A stretch of DNA of 64,000 bases from contig JAPEHQ010000009.1 of assembly GCA_027405735.1 (NCBI GenBank), forward strand, positions 1,550,001-1,614,000, given 5' to 3'. Positions within the stretch are counted from its first letter, which is position 1, and every line of letters begins with the position of its first letter. This document shows, in pieces, positions 24,616 to 37,108 of the stretch. The position numbers and the translations under genes were made by a program. Source of the stretch: Mucor racemosus (taxonomy: Eukaryota > Mucoromycota > Mucoromycetes > Mucorales > Mucoraceae). The notes under the pieces were generated by a model. It was not told where the DNA came from and ran no database searches. It saw only the letters and a program-made list of their open reading frames with translations.

Positions 24616-26309
24616 ATAAAAAATGTAAGGCTATACTTGAGATGCTACAGAATATTGACCAAAAAGTTATTTCTATTCATTTTCATTTTTCAGCGGATAT
24701 AAATGCTTCGAAAGTGAAACACTTGCTTCCCCTCCGCTTAAAAACCCTAGATTAGGTTCTAAATATCTAGAAAGAAATTCTGCATGAAGCATATCTTTTA
24801 CTTGTAGAAAACCCTCGTTTTATTGAATACATTTTTTTTAATAGATTTGATACAGAAACAAAAAAAAATGTTACGAGTTACGATTGAATGAGATGAATGT
24901 TTCTTACAATGAGGAGTATTTTGAATGTAATAGCATTTTAAAATGCCTGCTGCGCCAATCATTATCTAGTTGTAAGTGGGATTCGGCGATCAAGCAGTGC
25001 GATTGATATCTAAATATTGTATATATGCCTATTTAGCAAATAAAATTTAAACTGTAAAACGGCATGTTGTATACAATATCCCCGCTATGATATATTTTAA
25101 GCAAATACCATACTGCTGCCACTCTAAGATACTTTAATCAGCTACCAAATCCTCACTCGTTGTTGTGTAACATTTCACAGTAGATTGGTTTGATATAACA
25201 CTTACATAAAGTATAGATTAGTTCTCTATTATGAGTACTCTTTGAAAATGTGTATCGCTCTAGATTTCTGATTCAAGGCGGACGTTAGCTCTCCAATATT
25301 GGCAAAATGTAGTTTATCAGTAATTTTTGCATATATATAAATGAATCGATAAAAAAGATCATCTGTTTTTCTTTCTTCCCTCTTTCTTTACATTAATACT
25401 CATTTTGGATAGATTTGTTTCAAAATTACACTATTATTGGTAACGACATGTTTTTCTAAAGGGTTGCTCTCCAGAACGTTTATTCACTCTTCATCACGGT
25501 TTACGATTTGGATCGATCTTTTTGTTACATGGAGGTCTTCAAAGAAGTAGGTGATTATTTGTTATCAATATGGAATGTCTTTACTAAATCTCTCTTTTCT
25601 ACTTTCTTTATATTCTTCTCAAATCAATTCTCTGCTTGTTCCAATCTTACTCTCATTTGGTCTCCAAATGTCATTCTATTTTGTCTAAACATTAATTTTA
25701 TTTCATCCAAAAAATAATAAATTTATAGTGAATAAACTGTACCAAGGTACATTTACCTCATGTGTAATGTACTATTTTTTCATTTCGTACTATTAATAAC
25801 ATATATAAGAATATTGTCATGTAACAATCCTTTGTATTTAATCTTCTTTTGTGCGTGATTTTTGAGAAAGCATATTTAAACGTCAAGCCGGATTGTTCCT
25901 CGTTTGCATAGTAATTAAGATGATGAAACATCCAAGGCAATATTTTTAGATCAATGGATATACCGATATGCACCTCCGATTAGTAGAATGTAAATTGATA
26001 CAATGTTTGTTTTAAAATAATAAAAACAACATCAAGGGGGGCTAATCATAGTAAAGAAAGAGTACGAAAATGACAAATACGATCGTTTAAGAACATTAAA
26101 TGACGTAAATAGCATATGTATTTTTAAGGACAAAGTTCTCTACTACAAGTTTTCCCCCCTTTTCTCCTCAATTCTATTTTTTTTTTTTTTCACAACAGTT
26201 TTCCCGGAAATTGTGCCTATTTTGTTGTAAACAGATTGTTAAATCTTATCGCAGAAAATTAGAGGAAAATAGATTGTACGCACAAATATAGATTAATTGT
26301 ATTTGTACT
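24616..26309. other. Intergenic, upstream of the scw1-like gene
   Basis: AT-rich with no supported gene. T-rich tracts near 26150-26195 lie about 120 bp before the start codon and may belong to the promoter or 5' UTR. Confidence 0.35.
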
Positions 26310-27650
26310 ATGTCTACAGTAGATTCACTGTTATTGCCTGTTATGAATAATAATAATAATAGTAATAATATTAATAATAACACCAGTGGTAATAGTAGAT
26401 TTCACGATTTCTATCATCATCAGCATCAATTTCTATTATCACCAAGTACAAGCAATTCAATTATAAAAAATGGCATTTCAACTTTCACCAATAACAATAA
26501 TTCCACTATACTTTCAAACACTGTTCCTGGTGAGGAAATTTCAACCATCTTTGTAGTTGGATTTCCTGAAAATATGCAAGAACGTGAATTTCAAAATATG
26601 TTTATTTTTTCTCCTGGATTTGAAGCCGCTACATTAAAATTACCACCAGCAGTGAATCAAAGCGGTAAATATGATTTTGAAGAAGATTCAAATCGTAAAC
26701 AAATTGTAAGTCTTGTATCAAGTGTTTTGTACGAAATCTTACATGTGTTTGTTAGATTGGCTTTGCTAAATTTCGCACTCGACAAGAAGCATTAGATGCC
26801 AAAGAAATCCTGAATGGCAAAAAAATAGATAGTGATAAAGTTTTGAAAGCAGAAATGGCCAAAAAAAACTTGCATACAAAAAGAGGTTTATTAAATGAAC
26901 CAAGTACCAGTACTACAAAATCACTTTACGAAGCCTTTCATTCTGTTCCTATCAATGAATTTTCGCCATCAACCTCACCAACATCACCCACTCATAGTTA
27001 TATCACAGCATCAACTCAACCACAATCACAACCACAACAACCATCTTATCATATTCATCAACAACACCAGCAACAGCATAGTCTATTCGGCATGATGGGT
27101 AATCAATTCACCACCAATCAAAGCACTTCCATTTATCCTATACATTCATCGTCTTCATTATTATCATCACTTAGCCCGCCTCTTCAGAAAGAAGATGTCC
27201 TAGCATCTCATTTATTACAAAAATTGGTATTATCTACATCATCACCCATGCCAACCAGCTCAATTTCTACAAACAATGTAGACCAAAATCCACCTTGCAA
27301 TACCTTATATGTAGGTAATTTACCTGCCAATACAAACGAAGATGAACTTCGACAATTATTCACGCATTGTATGGGTTATAAACGGTGCTCATTCCGTGTA
27401 AAATCAAACGGACCCATGTGTTTTGTTGAATTTGATGATCTAAAGTATGCAGCATTAGCCTTGAAAGAAATGCAAGGAATACCGCTCAGTAACTCTATAA
27501 AAGGCGGCATCCGCCTTTCGTATAGTAAAAATCCACTGGTAAGTGAAAAGGAGCCTATCACATGTTAACACGTTTATATTTTGAAGATTGTGTATTCTGA
27601 CTTTGCTATTTACCATAATTTAGGGAGTGCGTCAAAACATGGTAACATAA
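26310..27650 (+). CDS. scw1: Scw1/Whi3-type two-RRM RNA-binding protein
   Basis: Cytoplasmic mRNA-binding protein, 401 aa. Exons 26310..26705, 26756..27538, 27624..27650; all junctions are phase 0. RRM1 (about 75-165) contains [20 protein letters not shown] and [11 protein letters not shown] and is split by intron 1. A Ser/Gln/Pro-rich linker follows. RRM2 (about 305-393) contains [25 protein letters not shown] and GPMCFVEF, ending [16 protein letters not shown]. The GVRQ ending is supplied by a 27-nt last exon, and this family-specific match is why the intron at 27539-27623 was chosen over the read-through ORF. Fission yeast Scw1 regulates cell wall and septation mRNAs, and budding yeast Whi3 binds cyclin mRNA. 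Asn-rich and Gln-rich segments suggest condensate formation. Confidence 0.88.
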
Positions 27651-27697
27651 ATACATTAACAGTGTTACCAAATTATTGTTGTGTACAAATTCCGGTA

Positions 27698-27731
<34 letters not shown>

Positions 27732-29659
27732 CCTAGATGATGCATGGGTACATTTTGATGCTTTTTTTTTAAAAATAAATAATGAAGTAGCTCTAAGACA
27801 AACTTGTTTAAGGAGAGAAGGGGATAGTTTTATTATAAAATAATCTCATCAAGTTTATGCAAGTTTGCTAAAATGTTCAATAGGATAGAAGCAATTATTA
27901 AAAAAAAATAATCATTCGTGTTTAAAATGTAGTAAATCCTTATTAAAGTTCGGACAGATTTACCGGCTGAATATAACGTTAAATCATAGATATCCTAGGA
28001 AATGTAAAATACCGTTTTCATGATTCTCAAAACAGCGCAAACTGTTCAAAAATCTCTTTAAATGACTTACACAAAGGCAACTTTTTACTATAAATGATAT
28101 CAACCAAATTAGTATCACAAATCGAACCTATATTATAATTAGAATTTTTTAATCCAGTAAATTTGTAATTTTTTGATATATTCTGTCTTTTTATATGTAT
28201 AGCATCAGAAAAATCCGAATTTAATGGTTATGGTTCTCTATTGCATGTAACGTTTATCAAATTTATTGAGACTTGTTGGTCGCTTTTTCATAAAGTAATA
28301 CATGATATTTACTAAAGGTACATTTATTCATTTATCTAAATCAAATAACGAGAATTAGTGTAAATCCTAAAAAAAGAAAAAAAAAAGAGGGACATGAAGC
28401 AGCAGCTACGTTGAAATTTTGTTGGTTTAGAACGAAAAAGCCAAGGCATTTAACCTCATTTAATATTCAGGTGTAGAACACTTACATTTTAAGTGTAAAC
28501 GTGGAAATGCGCTTATATCTTGATTCCGAATGTCGGGATCGCCTAATTTGTGGTTTAAAGTACCTGAATTGATATTATCAAATGTCAGGTTTTCATGCTA
28601 AATCTCATCAAATGCTTTTATTGATACACTCCTAAAGATCATATTGTCTTTTCGAAGTGTCGAAATAAGAATACAGAATTTATATACGGTTTCCTTTTTA
28701 CAGATATGATGTATTACAAACTTACATATACAAACAATACATTAGAAAGATGAAAGCTTGAGATAAACATACACCATTTCAGAAGCTTCTAGTTGACATT
28801 ATGTAATTCTTCCTGAATTCAAATCAACTAAACAAACCATAGAAACTAGATGGATAAGCGATTTACAAATGTCCCTTGCTTGAAACCGGATGCTTTTTTA
28901 CTGCATCTACAGAAAAGTGCCAAGATTAAGCTCGTAATACTCGAGCATTACTACATTGGCATCTAGTTGTCTATGCTAGAATATAGTGGATTAAGCAATT
29001 TAATTGATCCAAACGGTGGTTGTTGCATATTTTATGTATGAAATCCCACTTTTTCCCTCAAATTTAACCTTTCTATCTACTAAAATTATCTTTGAAACTC
29101 ACTGTAATAAACATTTCTCACAATAGAATGTTTACGCTGAGTCATTGGTGGGATAGCTCCTAGGCATCTTCGGAGACTTCTGTTACAACAAGTAACACAC
29201 AGATTCCAGTATAAAAAAAAAAACTGTGGGGGGAGACAGTGTAATAAATCAATCACTGTTTGAAAAAAATGGGGGTGTAACAAACAAGATAAGTATTTTT
29301 TTTTTCTCTGTCTTGTCTTCCGTTATTTATCAAGTGTTACACTGGATTTTTGAAAGGATTCATAAATTGCTTCTTTTCTCATTCTTCCTATTCTTCTTCT
29401 TCTTTATCCCTTTCAACAAAAAAATTATCTATTTTTTTTGAGGCGCGATTTCTTAGCGAACGCTCCTCTTTTCAAAACGGTAAATTCAAGCCTATCATTT
29501 AATGTAATGATACTAATATAACATGATTATAGTTTTCAAATCTCCTTTCTTCCACCCATAACCCACACAAAGGCTTACAGCGGTGCAGTGACAGACCTAA
29601 AAAGTCAAGTTAATAATAACAAATCTCAACAAACTACTACTATTTTAAAATCAACTCCA
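27651..29659. other. Intergenic with a 32-T homopolymer; upstream of INO1
   Basis: A run of 32 T lies at 27700-27731. The rest is AT-rich with no supported gene or repeat. T/C-rich sequence at 29385-29450 and a possible acceptor (CTTACAG at about 29574-29580) before the INO1 start suggest a spliced 5' UTR. Confidence 0.4.
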
Positions 29660-31315
29660 ATGGCTCCTCCTAACGCTGATCTTTCTCATTCTTCCAACGC
29701 TACCACTGCTAACGGTAGTGTCCCTTCTCCCTTGTTCAAAGTAAACTCTCCCAATGTTCAATACACTGATGAGCACATCTTGTCCAAGTACTCTTACTTT
29801 AATACTTTGGTTACCAAGCAAGCTGATGGTACCATGATTGCTGAACCTACTGAAACCGTCTATGAATTCAAGACTGAACGCACTGTTCCTCGTGTTGGGT
29901 AAATATGTGTATATTGAATTGTCTCGAGGCAAAATGTTAAATTATTTGATATTTTTAGTATGATGATGGTTGGTTGGGGTGGTAACAATGGTTCTACATT
30001 AACTGCTTCCATCTTGGCCCACAAGAACAAATTGACCTGGCGTACAAAGTCTGGTGTTCATAAGCCCAATTACTTTGGCTCTGTCACTCAATCTTCTACT
30101 GTTCGTTTGGGTGTTGATGCTGAAGGTGCTGATGTGCATGTTCCTTTGAGTCAAATGTTGCCTCTTGTCAATCCTACTGATTTCGTTCTTGGTGGTTGGG
30201 ATATTTCTGGTAAGAACTTGGCTGAATCTATGGATCGTGCCAAGGTTTTAGCTTATGATCTTCAACGTCAAGTCTCTGATGAGATGTCCAAGATGACTCC
30301 TTTACCTTCCATTTACTATCCTGATTTTATTGCTGCTAATCAAGAGGATCGTGCCGATAATTTAATTCCCGGTAATGACAAGCGTGCTCATGTCAATCAT
30401 ATCCGTAAGGATATCCGTGATTTCAAAGCTGCTAATGATCTTGATAAGGTCATTGTTATTTGGACGGCCAACACTGAACGTTTCGCTGAACTTGTTGAAG
30501 GTGTCAATGACACTGCCGATAACTTTTTGGCTGCTGTTGAGAACTCTCATGAAGAAGTTGCTCCTTCTTCCATTTTTGCTCTTGCTTGTATCGAAGAGGG
30601 TACTCCCTTCATTAATGGTTCTCCTCAAAACACTTTTGTTCCCGGTTTGATTCAATTAGCTGAACGTCATAAAGCTTTCATTGGTGGTGATGATTTCAAA
30701 TCTGGTCAAACCAAGATGAAGTCTGCTCTCGTTGATTTCCTTGTCAATGCTGGTATTAAACCCGTTGCCATCACTTCCTATAACCATTTAGGTAACAACG
30801 ATGGTAAGAATTTGTCTTCTCATCGTCAATTTAGATCAAAGGAAATCTCCAAATCTACTGTTGTAGATGATATGGTTGCTGCCAATGATTTGTTGTATGC
30901 CAAGGATGAACATCCCGATCATACCGTCGTTATCAAGTATGTTCCCTCTGTCGGTGATTCCAAGCGCGCTCTTGATGAATATGAATGTGATATCTTTATG
31001 GGTGGCCGTCAATCTATCAGTATGTACAACATTTGTGAAGATTCCTTGTTGGCTTCTCCTCTTATCATTGATTTGGTTATCATGACTGAATTGATGACTC
31101 GTTTGCAATACAAGACTGGTGATATGGCCAAGTTTAGTACTTTCCACAGTGTCTTGAGTATCTTGAGTTACATGTTGAAGGCTCCTATGGTTTCTCCTGG
31201 AACTCCTGTTGTCAACGCTTTGAGCAGACAACGTACTGCTATTGAAAACATCTTCAGAGCTGCTGTTGGTTTATCTGCCAACAATGAAATGGGTTTGGAA
31301 CATAAGGTTTGGTAA
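29660..31315 (+). CDS. INO1: Inositol-3-phosphate synthase
   Basis: NAD-dependent conversion of glucose 6-phosphate to myo-inositol 3-phosphate, the committed step of inositol synthesis; cytosolic. 531 aa from exons 29660..29898 and 29959..31315, phase 2. The intron interrupts the Rossmann motif region just before [10 protein letters not shown]. Further family blocks: [55 protein letters not shown] and [15 protein letters not shown]. Length is normal for eukaryotic enzymes. Codon bias is strong (GGT, GCT, AAC), like DED1, pointing to high expression. The ATG at 29660 is preferred; the frame is open upstream but has no ATG. Confidence 0.96.
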
Positions 31316-31689
31316 ATTTATTGCCAAGGTAATTTTATGTTTGATTTTTAAAATCCACGTTAATTAAGCAATAAAAAAGATAAAACTTGATTTTATTTTG
31401 TACTCAATATAATACGGTATAATACTGGACATTTTGAATTGACTGATTTATACTACATGTGTAACAATAAGTTATTTGTGAGTATAGATGCTATTTTATC
31501 GTTCTTCAGATACCAAAATCTCAACTTTAACTAGCGATTTCTCTCCAATGAGTAACGGCAATCAATACAAGAGTAATTGCGATAAATTTGCCGCATTCCG
31601 TACACAAGGTTTCCTTGGTATCGAAACTTTTAAAGATGTCGACACTACTAAAATTTACAAGTTTATTAGTCTTCAAGCCTGATTTATCT
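31316..31689. other. INO1 downstream region
   Basis: AT-rich; a 64-codon frame at 31488-31682 shows no recognisable domain. Sequence resembling the start of R1 (CTGAAAATTCAGA) begins near 31690. Confidence 0.35.
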
Positions 31690-32080
31690 GAAAATTCAGA
31701 AAAAACAGGTAACAATCCCCGCTCGTTTTAATCCTTGTAAACCCTCGTCGAAAATGTCGAAAATTGAAAATGTTTTAATTTGATCCCAAAAACCACACTT
31801 AAACATATAACATTGTGAGGCAAAATTGTAGCTATGGTTTATGTTCATTACTGAATTAGCTTAAATAAAAAATTCTACTATGAAAAGTTTGACTTTTAAT
31901 CCAAAAACGTTTTTTTAGTTAAGGAGTTTTTGCGTAATTTATTTAGCACAAAACTATTTAAATCTTTTTATGATTATATAGATAAAAAATGTCTGTATAA
32001 GCACATATTTTTTTTTTTTACATTTTTATGGGTAAAATCAATTTAAAAAATGCAAAAACCAGCAATGATTTTTTTTAGGG
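31690..32080 (+). repeat. Diverged relative of repeat R1
   Basis: Shares the order of R1 landmarks but with many changes: CTGAAAATTCAGA, then ACATTGTGAGGCAAAATTGT, then CCAAAAACGTTTTTTTAGTT and a closing AAAATGCAAAAACCAG. Probably an old subfamily or a related element. Confidence 0.5.
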
Positions 32081-32396
32081 TAGAACGTAGTGGATATACT
32101 TTATTTATTATTATTTAATGTGAAGACTTAATATACATGAAACTCCTACAATAACGTTTCATGTAGCACAACGTAAGCCATATGGGAAGAGGTTGAGAGG
32201 TCTCCACAAGTGGGCCTACTGTAAACAAGGTCGCTATAATGATTATACTATGAAAGATGGGAAAGAAATCGACTAATTAAAGTGCTGCACCAAGAGCCAA
32301 AACGGGCATGCGGAGAACGTCATACGAAAAAGTTGTGGGTTGGTGACATGACACTAAACAGGAAATACAGTACTACATAATATTATCAAACAAACT

Positions 32397-32472
32397 TGCG
32401 TCCACCAGGATTCGAACTCGAGTCGTGCGCTTGGGAAGTACACTTCTTAACCATTCGGCCCAACCACCAAGG
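32397..32472 (-). pseudogene. tRNA-like sequence (degenerate tRNA or SINE head)
   Basis: On the minus strand, GGGCCGAATGGTTAAG resembles the A box of Ser/Leu tRNAs, and GAGTTCGAATCC, 40 or so bases downstream, resembles a B box. The acceptor stem does not pair (the 3' side TGGACGC has no partner on the 5' side) and the D and T stems have mismatches, so a functional tRNA is unlikely. Pol III promoter-like boxes on a broken tRNA fit a SINE or a tRNA pseudogene. The rest of 32081-32810 holds no gene. Confidence 0.5.
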
Positions 32473-32810
32473 GCAAAAACCAGCAATGATGCTCTAAATT
32501 TTGCAAATTCAATGTGCCAATCAGACACCGCGTTTCGCATTGTAAACACCGAAATGGCGGAGAATTGCTTAAAAATAAGGTTTTTATCATTTTTTTTACA
32601 TTTGAAAGTATATACACATTCGTAATTCAAGAGTTGGTCATTTTCAAAGAATGAAAATAATAGTAAAATATTAATATATATTATTAGAATACAAAAAAAA
32701 ATGAGTCCATTATTATTTATAAGCTTGAAAATAAGCTTGAAAATAATCTTGATGAAATCTCCATTATAATCATGTCATTTAATTTTAAATGCATTTACTC
32801 AAGTTTATTT

Positions 32811-34014
32811 TTAGAAATATATATCACTTTGAGGATTTACAACAGAAATGTTATCGGCAGATGTAGCAGTAGTGTTAATAATATTACTTGTAATAGTATC
32901 ATTGGAATTTACAATATCAGAATAAGTAGAAGAACCGTTAAACATAGTGTTTAAATCAAGAACAGACAAATAACGAGCTGCTATCAAATTATCTGTGAAA
33001 CCGCCCTTATTATTCTCAATAACATAAGCGGAAGGAGCCAACATGAAACCATTGATGAATTGAGTTGTATTACGAAGCCAAATGATATGACCATCAACAT
33101 CATAAGCACCTGTACTCTGAACAGGATAAACATTATAAAGAACAGCAGCACTTTCGAGACCGGCTGCAGGATTTGTCGTTGACATGTTGAAAATAGTACC
33201 GCTCAAGACAGGAACCTATTAACAAATGAGATCAAATTGGTTGGTATATATATATATATGATAAGGTATGTACATGTTATTTTTAACTTGCATTGAAAAT
33301 AATAGGTTTATCTTTAGGATAATCAGTATTATAAGGTCCAGTCCAGTTGCCTCCATGAAAAATCTGTTCTGGACTACTATACAAATAATCAGGCATTATA
33401 CATGTATCAACAGAACATTTGTTGAAAGTGTAAACGTAATAGTCTTGATCTGAACTACCTAAAAACTGGCCATCAGACAAGAAACCACCATCACGGATCA
33501 CCATGTTGGGTTTTTGTTGGGCAAAGAATTGTGAAATGTTGAGAGCTTCACATTTAAAGCTACCAAAGTCAACAGTAATATTAGAGATACAGCCATTTGT
33601 AATATTTCCACCGGATACGTAAGAAACAGCGCCATTGACAGTTGTATTGATAGCATTCAAGCTACCTCCAACCACCAATCCGAAATCAGAAGGAGTAGTA
33701 GCGTTTGTTGAACAAGTACTGGCTGTGGAATTGGTATTCACATTGAAACTATCACTTTTGAAATTACCCTGAACAGCAATTGATTTATTAAATTGTTGAG
33801 TGCCTACATCCGCATTGAAATCACCAAAAAAAATGCCTTTAAATGCTTTTACTGTGCCTAATAAAGTAGTGTTGTAACTGAATAAAGGATAAATCACAGA
33901 TGTAGAGTTTATAATTGTATTGTTGACATCTCCAGGTTGTAGTGTTGAAGCATAAGCACTGGTAGAGATGAAAAGTAAAGATAAACAAATAAGCGCCAAT
34001 TGCATTGCTTGCAT
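32811..34014 (-). CDS. Secreted choice-of-anchor-A-type protein (short paralogue)
   Basis: 375 aa from exons 34014..33292 and 33215..32811, phase 0. Signal peptide at about 1-23 (LALICLSLLFISTSAYA). The body carries the repeated pattern of choice-of-anchor-A proteins: KGIFFGDFNADVG, a cargo-like VVGGSLNA strand, NMVIRDGG, then GGNWTGP...PKDKPIIFN, VPVLSGTIF and the NGFMLAPSA strand. It is rich in N-glycosylation sequons. The paralogue at 37109 is alignable throughout (GIFFGDY, GNGNWTGP, PKGKPVVFN, IPVTSGTT, GLFLAPR), but this copy lacks the mucin-like tail and any GPI signal. The intron donor here is GCAAGT, so this is a GC-AG intron, where the paralogue has GTAAGT at the same place. Role unknown; a cell-wall or spore-surface protein is likely. 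Confidence 0.78.
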
Positions 34015-37000
34015 TTATATATATCTTTTGTAAAGTTACAGGAAGGAAAGAAAGAGAAGGAGAAGTATTGACCATCGTTTTATTACATATCATTTGTTTT
34101 ATTATTCTAATTAAAAATGAATATTTGTTTCAGATACGATGTTCTCTAAAGCTAATAGATACAGGGTCCCGTTCAGATACAATACTAAATATATGCTATA
34201 TATATCCATTTAGTATCTATTCTTGTAAATGGACTTTTCATTTATATTTATATTGATTAAATACAAATTTCAGTAAAATATAACAATTTGTTTTAGTGTT
34301 GTATTTTGTCCAGATTTGACATAAATCGATCTAGACATATGTTTTTACTTGATTTGGCATTGATTCAATTAACTGAGCATAAATTCGAAACTTCTTCTTT
34401 AGCTATCCATATCAATTGTGTATTTATATAAGAAATTTGATTTACTTTTGTATTGCGAGGAGAATAATTTCAATAACTGTTAAATCGAAGTAGTTTCAAA
34501 GGATAGAAAGCATATATTTAACAACAGAGATAGCAAGGCTCATTTTCAATTAACATTTGTGTATAGTATAGCCTCGGTTCATGACTATTAGCTAGGAAGC
34601 AGTCTGAATTCTATATTAATCTTTGGTCATGTATCAACTCCCTCTAATGCAATAAAAGGATGTAAATTTGATTTCTAGCCACTGGATATTTCAAATTTGA
34701 CCTCCAGTTTACTGTTGTATTTAAAAGAAACTAGCTTAATAATAGCCATTTTGCTAAAAAAAAATCAGAATCTACAGACTATTACACATCTTAATTGTCA
34801 AGTGAAACAAAGATTTCAAATCAGGGCATAAATCTCAAACAGAAAAAGGACCATGATGATGATCTATGTAGGTCTATTATATTTCGCTGTGTTTTACAAT
34901 TGTCCTAAACTATGTTTTTATTTATAGAATTGTAAAAACCAAAAATATGAGAATTTACAGCATATCATGCAGTTTAAGAAGTGAACATGTTAATTATTAA
35001 AGTTAGATGATACGAGATGGAAAACTCTTGAAAGATCAGCCGTTTTCATTTTTTGAACATACAATTTAATGTATCTTTTTTAATATGTTCTATACAATGT
35101 AGTATATACTTTTATATATTTTATATATCGTATTCTACGCAGAGTATTATTTATTCGATTAAAAAAGTTAATGATGTTTATAGCCAGCTCATCACCTCTT
35201 TTTCGATTGAATATATATCGAATAAATGAATTAATAGCTGCACTTTTTGTACGTAATTGTATGAGCAACAATGTCAAATGCAGCACTCGTTTTAGACTAT
35301 TATTTCATCACATGCCCGAGTTTGAAGATTTCTAACATATGATAAACATTACGTTTGTCTACTTTTAGACTGATAATGTATATAGTGCCTCAAGTGCCAA
35401 TTGGCATTTTGATAAAAGACAAGATATATGTGCATCTAGAGAACCTGGTTTTTTTTATGTTTCAAATTTATGTTGGGGAATATAGCAGATATCATCTAAC
35501 AGATTCATCTGTATAAGATTAATTCAATAATAAAATTATTGATCAGAGCAGAAACTGCTTACATGATCGATGGAAGCTTTATTTAATGGATCACAATGTC
35601 TTTTGTAAATAAAATAAAAAAAAAAGAAAAAAAAAAAAAAAAAGAAAGTTATTACGAATAATTCATGCAGTTTATTTTTAGTAAAATGCAAAGCCTAAAC
35701 ACGAAACATTGACAGAAGCATAATAAAGCATTATGATAATTTATTTTATCTGAAATATTTCACTTCATTTAGCATGTAAATTCATTTGGCTAATGGTACA
35801 CATTTACCGTTGTAACCTGTTATAAATTTGTTTGCTTTCATGTGGAGATTAGATTTTTTGTTTATAGTAGATGACTCGGATGAGATAAGAGCAAGGGGAA
35901 CAAAAAGAAAATGGAGGTATCGCATGTCTTTTTCTCTATGAAAGATGTTTGGAGCAATTTCTATAAAATGTCAATTATTTAGATACAAATATAAGATAGA
36001 GTCCAAATGATAGAATATAATGAAGAAAATTCTTTGTATCATTCAAATGCCAGAGTTCTCAAGTATAAATTCGTTATTCAAACAATTATTAGAGTTCATG
36101 ATGATGATTTGACGTATAAAAATTACGAACGGACTAATGCTACAAGTGATTTTCTTGCTTTATTGATCAAAATGGTAAGAAAAGTGGAGTAAAGTTTGGT
36201 TTATGCAATTTATGGGTATTTCACAGTGTCATAATTGATTGATTTTGTCCAGAAAGCTTAATGCATTTGTGCCAAAGAAGCTAAAGGAAAACAGAACGTA
36301 GCATTTTATGAAACATTCACTACTAAGTAGAATTTTTTCATGTATCACTGAAAATAGAAGAAAATGTGCATACTTTTTGTAAATGTCATGAAATGGAAAG
36401 ATATTGCCTGTGTACTTCTTTATTGAATTAATTATCTTTTTCAATCTTAAGTGCTTATTAACTAAACAAAATTCGATTAATTCGCTATCTTTGTCAGTAA
36501 AAATATCATAAATTTGTGCCATATATTCTTAAACCAAGTAGAAAAATAAATATGTCCTCCAATTTTTCCTCAACAAATTGAGCAACATTTGGTAGTAGAC
36601 TAACGTCAGTGACCTGTCGTCCAAAACCATGTCGTTTCAAACTCACTTGCATAACAAAAACGAGAAGAATTGGCCTAATAGACATATATCTACAGGTTGA
36701 AACTTGACAAAAACTGTCAATTTTATAGATGAATATCATGAATTAACACCAGTAATATTCCGTATTGTATTGAATATACCCATATTAGAAATTGCATTGC
36801 TACACAAAATGTCAAACATTGAAAAACAGTTAAATTTATTGCCAGCAATCTATAAAGGAAAAGGATCATCATATCCGCACTATGTCACTTTTGGGTGAGG
36901 TTGCAGAACCAGAAAACTTTAAAACCTACAATCCAAAACCCAAAAAAATACCTTGTATGATTATCATTTGAGATAGTTCAAGTTAATCCCATGCCATTAT

Positions 37001-37030
37001 GTATTGAAAAAACCGAGGCACATCTGTTTG
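34015..37030. other. 3-kb gap between divergent anchor-A paralogues
   Basis: AT-rich. A-rich homopolymer tract near 35608-35645. Short frames at 36007-36192, 36229-36522, 36506-36739 and 36704-36898 have no recognisable domain and are not called. No LTR ends or R1/R2 copies were recognised. Confidence 0.35.
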
Positions 37031-37037
37031 TATAAAA
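37031..37037 (+). promoter_or_regulatory. TATA box of the long anchor-A gene
   Basis: TATAAAA about 72 bases before the start codon at 37109, followed by a CT-rich segment (CCTTCTCTCTTGAGC) and an A-rich leader; a good core-promoter arrangement. Confidence 0.6.
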
Positions 37038-37108
37038 GAGAGGCTAGATTACTTGGTTATCCTTCTCTCTTGAGCATCTTTTCTCTATAATAAAAAAATA
37101 AAAAAAAG

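Noticed and set aside
32397..32472. Functional tRNA-Ser or tRNA-Leu
   Set aside because: Acceptor, D and T stems do not pair correctly although A- and B-box-like sequences are present.
36229..36739. Two overlapping minus-strand frames (97 and 77 codons)
   Set aside because: No domain, no plausible splice join, AT-rich composition typical of intergenic DNA.
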